From assembly GCA_002633005.1 (NCBI GenBank), contig NMRA01000953.1, forward strand, positions 25,741-89,740: a DNA stretch of 64,000 nucleotides, given 5' to 3'. How positions within the stretch are numbered: position 1 is the stretch's first letter; each line of letters opens with the position of its first letter. The stretch is from Phoronis australis (lineage: Eukaryota > Phoronida > Phoronidae). The notes under the pieces are model-generated. The model was not told where the DNA came from. It saw nothing but the letters and a program-made list of their open reading frames with translations, and did no database searches. The translations under genes and the position numbers were made by a program. Below are positions 36,701 through 47,200 of this stretch, in pieces.

Positions 36701-39700
36701 AACTGAATCGGATACTTGACTGGTTCAAGTCACGTTGAAAACTGCTGAACACACACGTATAATTATGAAAACGTTAGTATGGAGACTGTTATGGTTGATT
36801 GGGTTAAAAGTTTGTTCAGGGTCGGCAGCTGATTACTTACCTGTAGCATGTACTTTTCAAACACAACCCGCTGATCCTTGTCTCGACTAATTTTTAGCTC
36901 ACTGAAATATCGAATACATCAATGATACATGTAGATGAACATTGATAACCAAAGCGTATAACGAATTCGAGTTTAAAATTTTCTACTTCATCATTTCCCT
37001 TATTTTGTTTTCTTTTTCCAGTCGATAAATAAATTATCTCAAGGCAAGGAAAAACAGAATTAGATATTGGCTTGAGCTGATGGCTCTTCCATACAATTGG
37101 GTGTTAATAATTATGGTATGGGTATCAAGTGTCAGTCTTTTCACATGACGTCATTGGCCACACCACGTGATGTACATGTTAAGTCTGACAAAATCTCTAT
37201 CGCGATGTAAGATCGAACTTGGGACATTATGATAAGACGCTCTTGTCCACTAAGCTACTGGAACCACCTGCCGATTACAGAAGTCGTCCTTGTAAGAAAA
37301 TTTCCAAACACTTCTTACCGTACCATATGAACGCGATGAATGACAACAGGACAATCGTATGCATTTACATGCATCAGCAAGTTTGAGTAAGATGCCTCCT
37401 ATAACGTGGATTGTATTTCTGTGGTCGACGATTGGTCCCAGTACACTGTTAGCTCAATGGCCCAGAGCTTCTGCACAATTAGCAGGAAGTCACGAGTTCG
37501 AGGCTCAGTCAGAACAGACATTTTTTCAAAATTTATTATAGGTAACGCAATAAGACCAATAAACATGTATTTCGTGTAAGGAAATCAATAATTCTTACTG
37601 ATTGGCTCTTACAATTTAGAAAACGATGTTGGACTTTGAAATGTCTTTAAGTAATAACGATACTTTATACCGACTGTTGTAGTACATGTATGTCAATGTG
37701 ACAAGCGGCCTCAACTAGTTGACAGCAGAAAAGAGGTAGCTTATGTAACACTATGAATAGGTGAAGTATTACTTACAAAGTCACTGCAGTTGCAAAATTT
37801 GCAAAACACGACGCGCAGTTTATTTCTGCTCCAGTACTGGTTCCCTTCTTTACGTCATCATCTTGTTCTTTTTTTGCCATTCGGAGCCACTCATTCTTTT
37901 TGACATCGAATACAGCTTCTTTGCGCTTCGTTAGTCCAACAGTGAAAGCACTTCCCGCATTACCGCTCTTGCGGTCATAGTTGATATCTTTAATGAATTT
38001 ATTTGAACAGGACTTGTTCAAATATATAGGGAAAATTTCTGAGAACACGTCCGCCTTAGAAAGCTTCTGGCTTTCCGTAGACCAGCTAGACGTTGCACTT
38101 CTCTTGCTTCGATGGTATTCACTTGTCCCGGTGTGATAGAATATGTCGACATTTTCAAACACGTCGACGAAACTGAAATTTGTACCTTTCACTATTTTAT
38201 TACTGTATATTGCAACGACACCGTCGACTAGTTAACTTAAGAAGGTGGTCGACAATCAAAGCATTATTGTACACTGCTGGGACTGAATGATTTTGGGAAA
38301 GTACAAGTGGCTCTCGGCCGTTGGGTTGGTAAAAAACTCAAAACTTACTAAATCTCGTTAAATACATACTTCCATTGGTAAAGTTACACGAATCAGATAT
38401 AGTTGTCGTTACACCACTTATTCCTGTGGCAAAATAATGCACAGCCATTGCGATGATTCTCTTTGGCTCTTTTGTTTTTTAAGCACGAGTTAGTGTTTTA
38501 GTTGATGCCAGACCTCCAAATAATTGTGCACGTGTGTGGTTGCGTGAGTGTATGCGTGTGTGTGTGTGTGCGTGTGTGTACGCGCGTGTGCGTGTGTGTT
38601 TTTTGTGAGTGTTTTCCACATGTACATGTGTCCCATTATTTACATCCGTACCTTATGCACTGGCAATAAACTATTTAAATTAAATCATCGACGTTTGAAA
38701 AAAGACCACTCTATAATACACACAAACTATGTAGTATTACGTGTAAATTTGCTCATCAATGTAGGATGTGAATAAAAACACTATACCTTGCGTCCGAGGA
38801 TTCTATCACGACTTCGTTATTTACGATTGTAATCTTTCCTATCTTCCTCAAATCTCCTTTACCACCCCCATAATTCCCACCTGTTAAACACAAACAGAGG
38901 CACTACTTAAACATAACTCCATACAAGAATGTAGAACGGTGTCCACCGTCTAGCTTATTGGAATCTATCGACGAAAGATATACTATATATAATAAATTTC
39001 GGTGCGTTTTGTTGATGAGCGTTTCTAGAATGAAGGTGCAAAACGCTGCATGCACATTGACCCCGAGATCTGCCTAGAAGTATGAACAAAATATAACACT
39101 TATACATGCTATTGGCCCTGATTTCTGCATTAATTCATCCCATTATATTCCATTGAAACTGTTAAACAGTACACACCATGGATTTTTGCACATTTTGAAT
39201 TACCGGTGGTCACAGACTAAATGTATGACGTAAAATTTAGTTAAACCCATGTTTATTTTGTGTAATTAGCTCGAAATTTTGATTTTTCTTTCAATTTTGC
39301 CAATTTTCACATTTCCCGCCATGTGACGTCATGGGTTGAACACAAGAGATCAGTGACTAGCATTGAACAATGGCGGAGAGCAGGGAATTTGAAAGCGACG
39401 ACGATTATGAGCAAGAATTGAACGAATACTATGAAAAAACGTACGGGCATGGTGGCCAGGATGAGGAAATGGGGTTGCACGAAAGCGAGAACAAGTTTAA
39501 TGTGCTTCCGGCTGCGTACTTTTCTACTTTGAGCCTTACGAACTGGATCCTCCCGCGAGAGAAGCTGCCTCGGGCTCGGCGAGTCATCCCAGTCATCCAA
39601 CAGACGATCCTGAATTAAGAGCTGATGTTTCTGAATGATAAATATTGTCCTTTATTGAACCAGGCCTTCATCGTAACGTCTCCTGTGACTGGAGTCGAAA

Positions 39701-41047
39701 CGCTAGTCCTCAAAGTGGGCAGAACACAGAGTGGCCCCGGACCGAATCGCTTGGTCCACGATGACGTCCCACACTCTCGTTCGGCGCAAGAAGCGATGCC
39801 ACTTCTGCGCAACTTTGGTGTCGTTCGGAACACCGAGACGTTCTCCGCCTGGCTGCTGTTGCTGAAGCCTCTGGAAACTCATCTTTTGATCCCTCTACGA
39901 ACCTTTTCGACGCTAAATGTACTTTGCTTTCTCTTCACTCTATACACTTTGTCTCCGATCCGAACAGTTTGGCGAACGACTTGGGTTCAACCCGTGACGT
40001 TGTACATAATTATTATTTTTTCAATTTTTGCGTGTTTCTTTATGAGCTGTGCACTAAAGGCACTGAAATCAAGTAAGATATAATAATAAAATTTATTTTG
40101 AGGTACTAGAGTCATGTTGTGTACACTTTAACTCACCCAATTTGCAATCGGGTTTATCAATTCCGGTTATCACGTCCCCAATCTTCCACGTGCTTGCAAC
40201 AGAGGGATCTTCTAATTGTAAAACAATGCCAGAGTCTGAGCACTTTAACTCCTGAAAGAAAAATATAAACCCAACCAGTAACAAAACAGGACTTTGAAAG
40301 AGGAAATATGACAAAGTGCTTATTTTAAATGAAGTGAAATACTGAATTCGTCTTTAAATTTGAGTGTTATTGGACAACGGAGGTGAGAACGAATTTGTAT
40401 GGCAATGTGGCAATGTGGGGTGGCGAAAGTGACGGGAGCAGTGGCCACGCGGGGAGTGGTAAATAATTGGAGAATAGGGGTGGTGTTGATGTCTACGTTT
40501 ATAGTGCATATGTTCTCTCACACTTCCGTGCAGGAACCTTAGTTTTGACCCGACAACTTGAGCTTGGCATGAACTAACTCTGCAAGGGCATGAAGCCATA
40601 GAATTCATAATGGGGTTATTTTGACCCATGGCACACTACCTGTCATCGCAAATAAACACAGTCCTGCCTTCTCCACCCTATTCCCACATCACACATTCAA
40701 ACTATCCCAAAAAGTGTATTAATCTTACGCACTCCCTGTTATGAAACACACAGTGGTTAAATGTATCGTAATTGTCAAGGTTACTTTCAAGCACAGACTT
40801 TTGAGTCTGAACTATTGTTAACATGAAGAACAAATAATCTTACCTTCACACCTTTCAAATTGTCGAGATCAATAACGTTTTTAAATCGCCCTCTACTTTT
40901 GAGCTTAAAACTTGGCCCAGCGTCCGAATGAACCACGTTGAAATCGTGCTCGAAGTTGCGTGCCTGCTGATCAAACTTCTGGGCATTAGCATGTTCGAAA
41001 ACATAACAGAAAATGGCAAACATCAGATAAACAACCTTATGCATCAT
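30780..41047 (-). CDS. Gene A: secreted multidomain protein, beta-rich repeats, Hedgehog-N-like and ComEC-type MBL-fold modules
   Basis: Fifteen minus-strand exons keep phase throughout: 40844-41047, 40137-40251, 38787-38880, 37777-38172, 36841-36901, 36272-36512, 35797-35924, 35498-35577, 35208-35354, 34950-35096, 34506-34630, 34125-34358, 32763-33683, 32396-32537, 30780-31008 (TAG). The product is about 1087 residues. Residues 1-22 (MMHKVVYLMFAIFCYVFEHA) form a signal peptide. A furin-type RSKR lies at 159-162. Residues ~290-490 are repeated amphipathic beta strands of unknown family. Residues ~540-658 resemble a Hedgehog signalling domain. Residues ~658-964 are an MBL fold. The cysteine-bearing C-terminus (SKWCGVEGAPCPDCRN) is followed by a basic, hydrophobic end. 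It is probably extracellular; function unknown. Exon 14 could instead splice to 26826, giving a longer protein. The divergent neighbour at 44.2 kb is a lipid-transfer protein gene. Confidence 0.8.
31679..31700. repeat. Perfect 22-bp palindrome
   Basis: GTCTCTACTTA is followed directly by its exact reverse complement. It lies in the last intron of Gene A. Confidence 0.9.
32763..33683 (-). CDS. Exon 13 of Gene A: ComEC-type metallo-beta-lactamase-fold module, metal site altered
   Basis: One 921-bp exon carries the whole module. GEGDATIIQCPNGDITLVDM matches the opening of the ComEC/Rec2-type MBL family (GxGDAxxIxxPxGxxxLxDxG). FVGDVSEKQ matches the central GD motif. DVYKLGRHGSNRS, then PKVVITSGDP and NPACSVL, match the late HHGS...S..G...HP block. 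The zinc-binding HxHxDH motif should follow the strand ending in VFL, but reads TGTDDGRKN, with both histidines of HxH and the final His absent. The late HH pair is RH and the final HP is NP. Known members hydrolyse phosphodiester or related bonds; this one is probably a non-catalytic or substrate-binding fold. The family assignment is by motif only. Confidence 0.75.
34125..34630 (-). CDS. Exons 11-12 of Gene A: Hedgehog-N-like domain without a Hint domain
   Basis: Exon 11 (34506-34630) encodes HPNMASMVLKFSKLIRKETG, in the place of the Hedgehog helix LNALAISVMNQWPG. Exon 12 (34125-34358) encodes VAEGRLVTLDVTSSSSS, then MNKLSDLATCANFCNVKR and GVTVGVQP. These align in order with Hedgehog HYEGRAVDITTSDRD, then LARLAVEAGFDWVYYE and HIHCSVK. 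Of the zinc ligands, the His of HYEGR and the last His are replaced; the Asp of VDITTSD may be kept with a one-residue shift. No Hint/autoprocessing domain follows; the MBL module does. Donor GTGAGT (34123-34124) or an upstream GTGTTC donor are both in phase with exon 13. Confidence 0.62.
37204..37270 (-). repeat. tRNA-derived SINE head
   Basis: On the minus strand TAGCTTAGTGGACAAGAGCG resembles a Pol III A box, with AAGTTCGATCTT as B box about 30 bases on. The acceptor stem is not intact, so this is a SINE remnant, not a tRNA gene. It lies in a Gene A intron. Confidence 0.6.
37441..37510 (+). repeat. tRNA-derived SINE head
   Basis: A-box-like TAGCTCAATGGCCCAGAGC and B-box-like GAGTTCGAGGCTC are about 30 bases apart on the plus strand. 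It lies 170 bp from the oppositely oriented SINE head at 37204-37270, in the same intron. Confidence 0.6.
38529..38612. repeat. TG/CG microsatellite
   Basis: Irregular alternating TG and CG dinucleotides (purine-pyrimidine alternation) lie in a Gene A intron. Confidence 0.9.
39324..39331. promoter_or_regulatory. CRE-type palindrome TGACGTCA
   Basis: A perfect ATF/CREB consensus lies 39 bp upstream of the start codon of the nested plus-strand frame at 39370. One chance octamer is not rare, so the role is inferred from position. Confidence 0.4.
39370..40083 (+). pseudogene. Intron-nested, intronless plus-strand reading frame with one stop (decayed retrocopy or element ORF?)
   Basis: It lies entirely in the intron between Gene A exons 2 and 3, on the opposite strand. 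AACAATGGCGG gives a good start context. The frame begins MAESREFESDDDYEQELNEY, strongly acidic, and is interrupted by TAA at 39616-39618. It stays open in the same frame to TAA at 40081-40083 (152 more codons) and is followed by AATAAA at 40085-40090. Around 39525 another frame reads better (FYFEPYELDPPAREAASGSA), which suggests a frameshift as well. Acidic N-termini with an FEPYE-like motif occur in transposon-derived proteins, but I cannot make a firm match. The later part is hydrophobic (TLYIIIIFSIFACFF) and may be only fortuitously open. Confidence 0.45.
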
Positions 41048-44000
41048 TTTACCATAGTAAATTCACTGTACATGTACATGTACAATTCCTGACGATTACA
41101 TCCAGCTTCCTCGCTATCGCCACTACACACAGTCATTGACTTCAACAAGTAGGACGCGGAGGAACAGTTTTTCTTTTAAGATGTGATAAGGTTACAGACG
41201 ATAACATGAATAAGTCGTCGCTCATGTCTTTAAAGAAAATAGTAAATAGAGCTACTGACCATCAAGTTATAGTCTTTTAACTTCCTAAAACATATTGATG
41301 CAAAGAATTACATCGCAGCCACACTATGTCAATAGATCAATTTTAAACAAAAACAAGAGATTAGTAACACGTACGCATAAACAGAACGAATTTGGTACAT
41401 CACTTTTGCTCCCGTCCGGTATTAACTTACTGTTTAGTTTTGATGATCATGCTTGAAGCCGGTTAAACTCAATATATCAATCTGCAAATATACAGCGGGC
41501 ATCTGCTTACAATTTTGCCATTGTCTCGTTTTTCAGAAATCAGATAATGATTATATTGATTAGAAATTGAACTTTAACTCTAAGTCTAACACATCTTTCA
41601 TGCAAAAACCTGAACTTCGTCTGTATTTTGGATGCTTCTCCCGCATGGAAAAAAACCTTGAAATTTGTAACGAAAATGCCAAAGCAACTGGATTTTATTT
41701 CCTCCAATGTGTCAGTTTCCCTAAACATACCTGATAAACACGATCTATATTAACCTCACGCTTAATTATTTTTGGGAGTAACGTTATGGAATTTTGACAT
41801 TTTCACAAGGCTCAAATCTTTACAGAAAAGCGTTGCCATGCCTTGTTAGGTCTTCGTGATCATCAAATGAAAAATCCGCCCAATCTGTAGAAATAGATAA
41901 CATATTCGCGATTTTCTGAAATGTTTTAGTGAACCCTCGCAGGTACATAGAAATCACCAACTGCAATTTATCCTCCTGGGTACACACGTTTTATTGGGGT
42001 CTTGCGTGACAATTTTCCCAATGTCACCCATCGCTTGCTTTAAACACAACTACAATTGTTAATTTATCTAAAAAATCCCCCAAGCACCTTTAGAATATTA
42101 TATTTGCCTTAAACCTATAACCGTAGGTGAAATCAACACTCATGTCTTTAATCATTACATTGCTTAATATCATTACATTTTTTCATTATGGTTGGTTGGC
42201 TGTCGTGTTCTGATATGCTAAAGTTGTCATCTGACTTCATTACTAATTCAAACTGTCGTACTCTTTTTGCTGTTTGTTGTTATGGATGCAAGGATAGGTA
42301 ACTAGAATTAAGAGTCATTTTGCTGAAGCTAAGCTATCAATGTCGACTTCGTCGGATCTTGAGTGACTGCCGAATGGTCGTCATTTTCAAATTTGCACAA
42401 TTTTGGAGTAGCTGATGATTTCGGTGTTTAATCCTACACGTACATGTATCAGTGTAAGAATTATTATGAAACTTATTTCACGACACTGAAAGTCCCAACT
42501 TGCGTTTACTTCCTAGTCAACTAAGCACGACGAAATACAGCTTTCTTTATATCACTACCTTTGCATAGTAACCTGTTCAATCTGTCATCATGCTAAGATG
42601 ATCAGATTGTATCACGTCTGTATATTGTAAACATATTTTAGGTAGTCTTCTTGTTGCGACTGTTGGCGACCTCGTGACTGCATATATTGTACGTGTTCGT
42701 TACTTAAAAATAAGACCCCTACTATAAATTCCAAAAGATAAAACTCAGTTACAATGTAATGTCATATGGAAAACATGTTTCCTTGATCAAAGTCATCCCA
42801 AATCTCAGGTGGCGCGACAGGAAGGTAACGAAAAGCCTAAGACTTGTGAAACAGCTGCTACAAAGATAAATTGGTGATGAATGGTTTCCCAGACTTGACA
42901 CTATTGTCACAGACTGTCCCCCAGGTGGATTAACAAATGTCTTAGTAAAAGATTTTTATCACAAAAGCAACATGTTAATTTTTTCATAAAGTTTAGTAAT
43001 TCGAGGTTAAGTAAATCGTGTCCGACGTCTACACAAATAGTCGTTGGAAACCGGGTAACGATATTTGATAAATTGGAGCAATCATTTTCTCCCAAGCTGA
43101 TAAGTCAAAAATTGAAAGATAAATTAACGCAAGGTTTGGTGATTGAGATTAGACGACTACTTATATTATGTTATAATGTGTTTTGTGGATTATTCTTATT
43201 CTCGTTATCATTAGTGCAAATGCCTCGGGCGACCAGGAAGACTATATGTATCTATACATGTAATATGGGATGTTTGTGATAAGCTTAAACTGGGTTAATA
43301 CCAAACTCTTAGCAACATCTGTGGCAAGATTAAGAAATCACTGCTCACAGTAGTTGGGAAACACAAGCGGTGATGGAATTGACAGAACCTAAAATGTTAT
43401 TTTTGAAATAAGTGACACTAAGATTTTTGAGCTGTTATGAAACGCTCATAAGAATGCAATGCCCAACCATTGTTGAACTCAATTTTTTTCTTTGTAACTA
43501 GTTACTTAGTTGTCGGTATTTCACATGAAACTTAAATAGCAAGTGGGTCGCATAGGGATCGGTGGATTGCGGCATCCATTGTTCACTTTGTTTTTTGTCA
43601 TAATAAAGACAAGAGCAAGCTATTATCGGTAACCGGTGGATGTGCACTCAAGATATGATATCTATGCGACCAGTATTGTTTTATTCAACAAAGACGCAAC
43701 AAAGCGATGTATAAATCGCCAGTACTGCTGTTAAGCATTTCATCGTGTTATTATTCTCTTTTACACTGAACACATTCTGAGTTGAATTAAATATGCAATA
43801 TAATTGTATTATACAATTATCACAGTCGCAATAATTATTATCATGCTAAGCAGTAGTGTTATGATTACCAAAAATAGTATAAAATCATAAAAAATTATAA
43901 CAGCGGTAGCAATGATAATGATGAAGATAACTTTTAAATTTCATTACTATTACGATATACCTCATTTTATTGCAACCTACTTTACGGAACAGAGCAATGC

Positions 44001-44242
44001 AAATGCTGGAACAAGTCCAATACAAATTAATTTGTTTTAAGTTTTTGATCAAAAACTAATCGTAAAACAGTATCTGAGCCTTAATAAAAAATCCGAGATG
44101 CGATATCGAGCCACCTACTTCTTTATCGAAAATAGTCCGGATAAGCGCAGTAACTTCAGACAAGAAACCTTAACAGTGAAACAGTGCGCATGATAAAAGT
44201 GACGGGTATTTTGAAGGAGCATGGCTGATTTGTGAGTCAAAT
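41048..44242. other. Intergenic region between divergent Gene A and the lipid-transfer gene
   Basis: No exon-like frame is convincing. It holds several TACATGTA octamers near the Gene A start (41065-41085), a MITE-like element at 43546-43671 and AT-rich DNA. Promoters and non-coding first exons of both neighbours would be expected here, but I can point to no specific site. Confidence 0.5.
43546..43671. mobile_element. Short inverted-repeat DNA element (MITE-like), copy at 43.5 kb
   Basis: Starts GGTCGCATAGGGATCGG and ends GATATCTATGCGACC, giving about 15-bp inverted ends. It shares TCGGTAACCGG and the ATCC.TTGTT region with the copy at 20607-20788. It is shorter and non-coding. Confidence 0.7.
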
Positions 44243-47200
44243 ATGAGCCTCTTTCTATTCAAACTTTTCTTGCTAAAAATTGTGTTTTCTTATTTCGTAG
44301 AATGCCGGGTTGTTTTTGAAGACGGCCATGACTACTTTTATACATATTCAGCTGTGTCTGATTTGATGGGCCTGCAAAATATCACCACCGTGATTAAGGT
44401 AAGCTTGAAAATTAGGAATATATATGATAATGGTCTGATGGTAGCGGCATAAGTAATAAACACGCCAACATTGCACACGTGGAGATATTTGATAACGTTA
44501 AGCACTGCTTTGAAGAATATGAAAAACTATAGATTATGAGCATAGTTAAATAATATTCGCTAGTTGCAGGGTAGCGGTCAAGGAGGCTGATTGTGAAAAG
44601 GGTCAGAACATTTGCATTCGGCAGCCACATTGACAGTAACAGTGTTGGCAATTTATAGCTGGTCATTTTGGTAGCCCACTATGAAACAAACAGAGAACAA
44701 GGAAACGGGAAACAGCCAGAAAGCTGCGTGATATATGTACAGGCGTAGTGGTTGTATGCATGTGTATCGGAAACCTCTGGTAATAAATCTCCACGATATG
44801 GTGTTGTCTGATGTATGGTTATTGTAAATGATATCGCTTTATTTTTCACAGTTGACAATGTTTGTCGTATTAGTAGTTGCATTTTATGTGTCACTGTCCT
44901 GTCCTTAGCGATGTGCACACAAATTTGCTGACGGATGTGACAGATGATACCAAAGTAGCTTATTTCAAAGCCATGGTCTTTTTCAACTAAAAGCCTGGCG
45001 GTGTATGAATTTCAGGAGTAACAGTGCAATTGGCTGGAAATGTTATAATTGTAAAGTTTTAATGTAAACTGCATAATGAGACCAAGGCCTACATAAAACA
45101 AATCTTTCTGAATATTTGTCACACTTGACATTGTTAGCCGTATTGCTAGTTACTTTTATTCGTTTTGATATTGGCATTTCTTATTAATTGATTTTAAGTA
45201 ATATACTCTCATTCTTTAATGTCTTAGATACACATTCGTCATGTGAACAGAACAAGTGATGGAGATCTTAACGAACTTTTGGTTGACAGCTTTCTTCAGC
45301 GGACGCAGGATGGCCGAGGTAAACAAATGTTATTGTGTGTCGTCAAGTATTTGCTCGCATTAACGGCATGTTTGTTTTAAGCTTCACCATACATGTATAC
45401 TAGAAAACGAAAATCAAAACCGCGAATGAAGTCTGTTAGATTCTGCCAGTTTCGAATAAACGTCTTGCCAGAAATGTTTGGCAGTTTAGTCGCACCTTTG
45501 TCGCAATAAAATCGTTTTGTCGAATTTTTGTAAAAGTTGAATGCGTCGTTATTGCACCTATCCATTAATTGTGAATTTATGGATTTGCGGGATAAGTTGT
45601 CGCAATTTCGACAATGTGCATATACATGTATCAAAACACTCGAGATTTTGTGTAGACAAAAATGAAGTGGATTCTAATGAAAAAAAGGATAGTTACTCAC
45701 TTCAGTATGGGTCTGTGAAAACTACTGTTCATGTAGAAACTGTTTTAGCATCTGTATGCGTAATTGGTCATTTTTATGATGACTGGAAACAGAGAACTGT
45801 GCAGAATTTGTAAGAGGCTGCATTAAAAGATATTGGCTATATTAATAATGAACATTGGTGCTGGTAATGCATAACTTTTGAGGCACATCCACGTTTTTTG
45901 TAGCCTATGTGTATGTTTAATGACGCACTTTGTATTTTTTCAGTTGCGAACAATCCCTTGAAGTGGAAACTGTCAAGACCGTAAGATGAACAATCATAGC
46001 AATAATAGATTTGCCTAAATTCTATGTTTTAAATCATACAATATGATTTGACAGAAATGTATATTTATACATCGGTCAGTCATGAATTAAAAAACCGATT
46101 AGCTTTCTTGTACACCAGCATACGGGTTCTGTAAGTGACTGGTTGCCACTTTCGAATACAGCGCAAAGTGGGACGTTGAATCATTTTCCACCGGCAGATT
46201 TTTGGATACGTTATACTGTCCGTGGTCTGTCATTTATGTAACGGGAACTAAAACGTCCAATTCCACATGTACGTAACGAGTGTTAATACAGCTATGCGCA
46301 AGTTGTTGAAAAGTAACTGTCATAATCTTCACATACATTTATGTTGTTGTCGCTGTATATTTATTATTCATTTAAGGTTTCTCTTTGAACGGAACGACAA
46401 TGGCGAGATCACGTTCGTTCACTATCACGATGAAGACGAAATAGAACTGGTGAACTTAAAGAAAGTTCTCAGTAGCGTATTCTCAGTGCACGTTAAAGTA
46501 AGAACAAATGAAGAGAGTGTGAGCCCATTGGGTTTTCTCTTTGAATCACTGTTCGCTTTCATCGGTGTCATTTTGACGTTGTTTTTAGTCCCCAAAGCTT
46601 TGACCTTGGCCCAAGTCAGATCTGGTGTCATATCGACGATTAAATGGGAAAATGAAAACGGCATATATGAATATAAACAATGCTTGAGTTGTGTAATTAT
46701 TATGAAGTACTGACTTACAATACCGTCACCATCACCTAACACCGTTAATACCAACACAAAAACCACCACTACCACACCACCACCATTACCACTGCCACAG
46801 CATCAGTGACGTATTCATCACCATCAATCACGGACACCCATACATGCACACAACAATAAGTCATCGTGTAATTGCCGGTTTAAAGGGATCATGCTTTGGT
46901 GACTTCGAAAAAATAAATTGCTTATGTAGCCTACTAAGGAGTATTTAAGGTCTCCAGAGCATTGTTTTATTGCATGATTTAAGTGTCAAGGTGGTGTTGA
47001 CATTTGTTAATGATCTCGATACTAGTCTTATATCCATCTGACTTTTAACCTAAAATACATGTAACTTTCGCAGTATTGCACATGATTTTGAATTTATTCT
47101 TCTGTTTTTCTATTTCATCTACACCATGCTATATCTTTAGATGGTGCCTGGAAAGTTGTGGACGTACACTGTAAACGAAACAGACCACAGTGGAAGAAAG

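Noticed and set aside
46267-46713. 148-codon plus-strand frame as a separate gene
   Set aside because: Only 46377-46497 is exon (lipid-transfer exon 4). The remainder reads through the acceptor and donor into introns.
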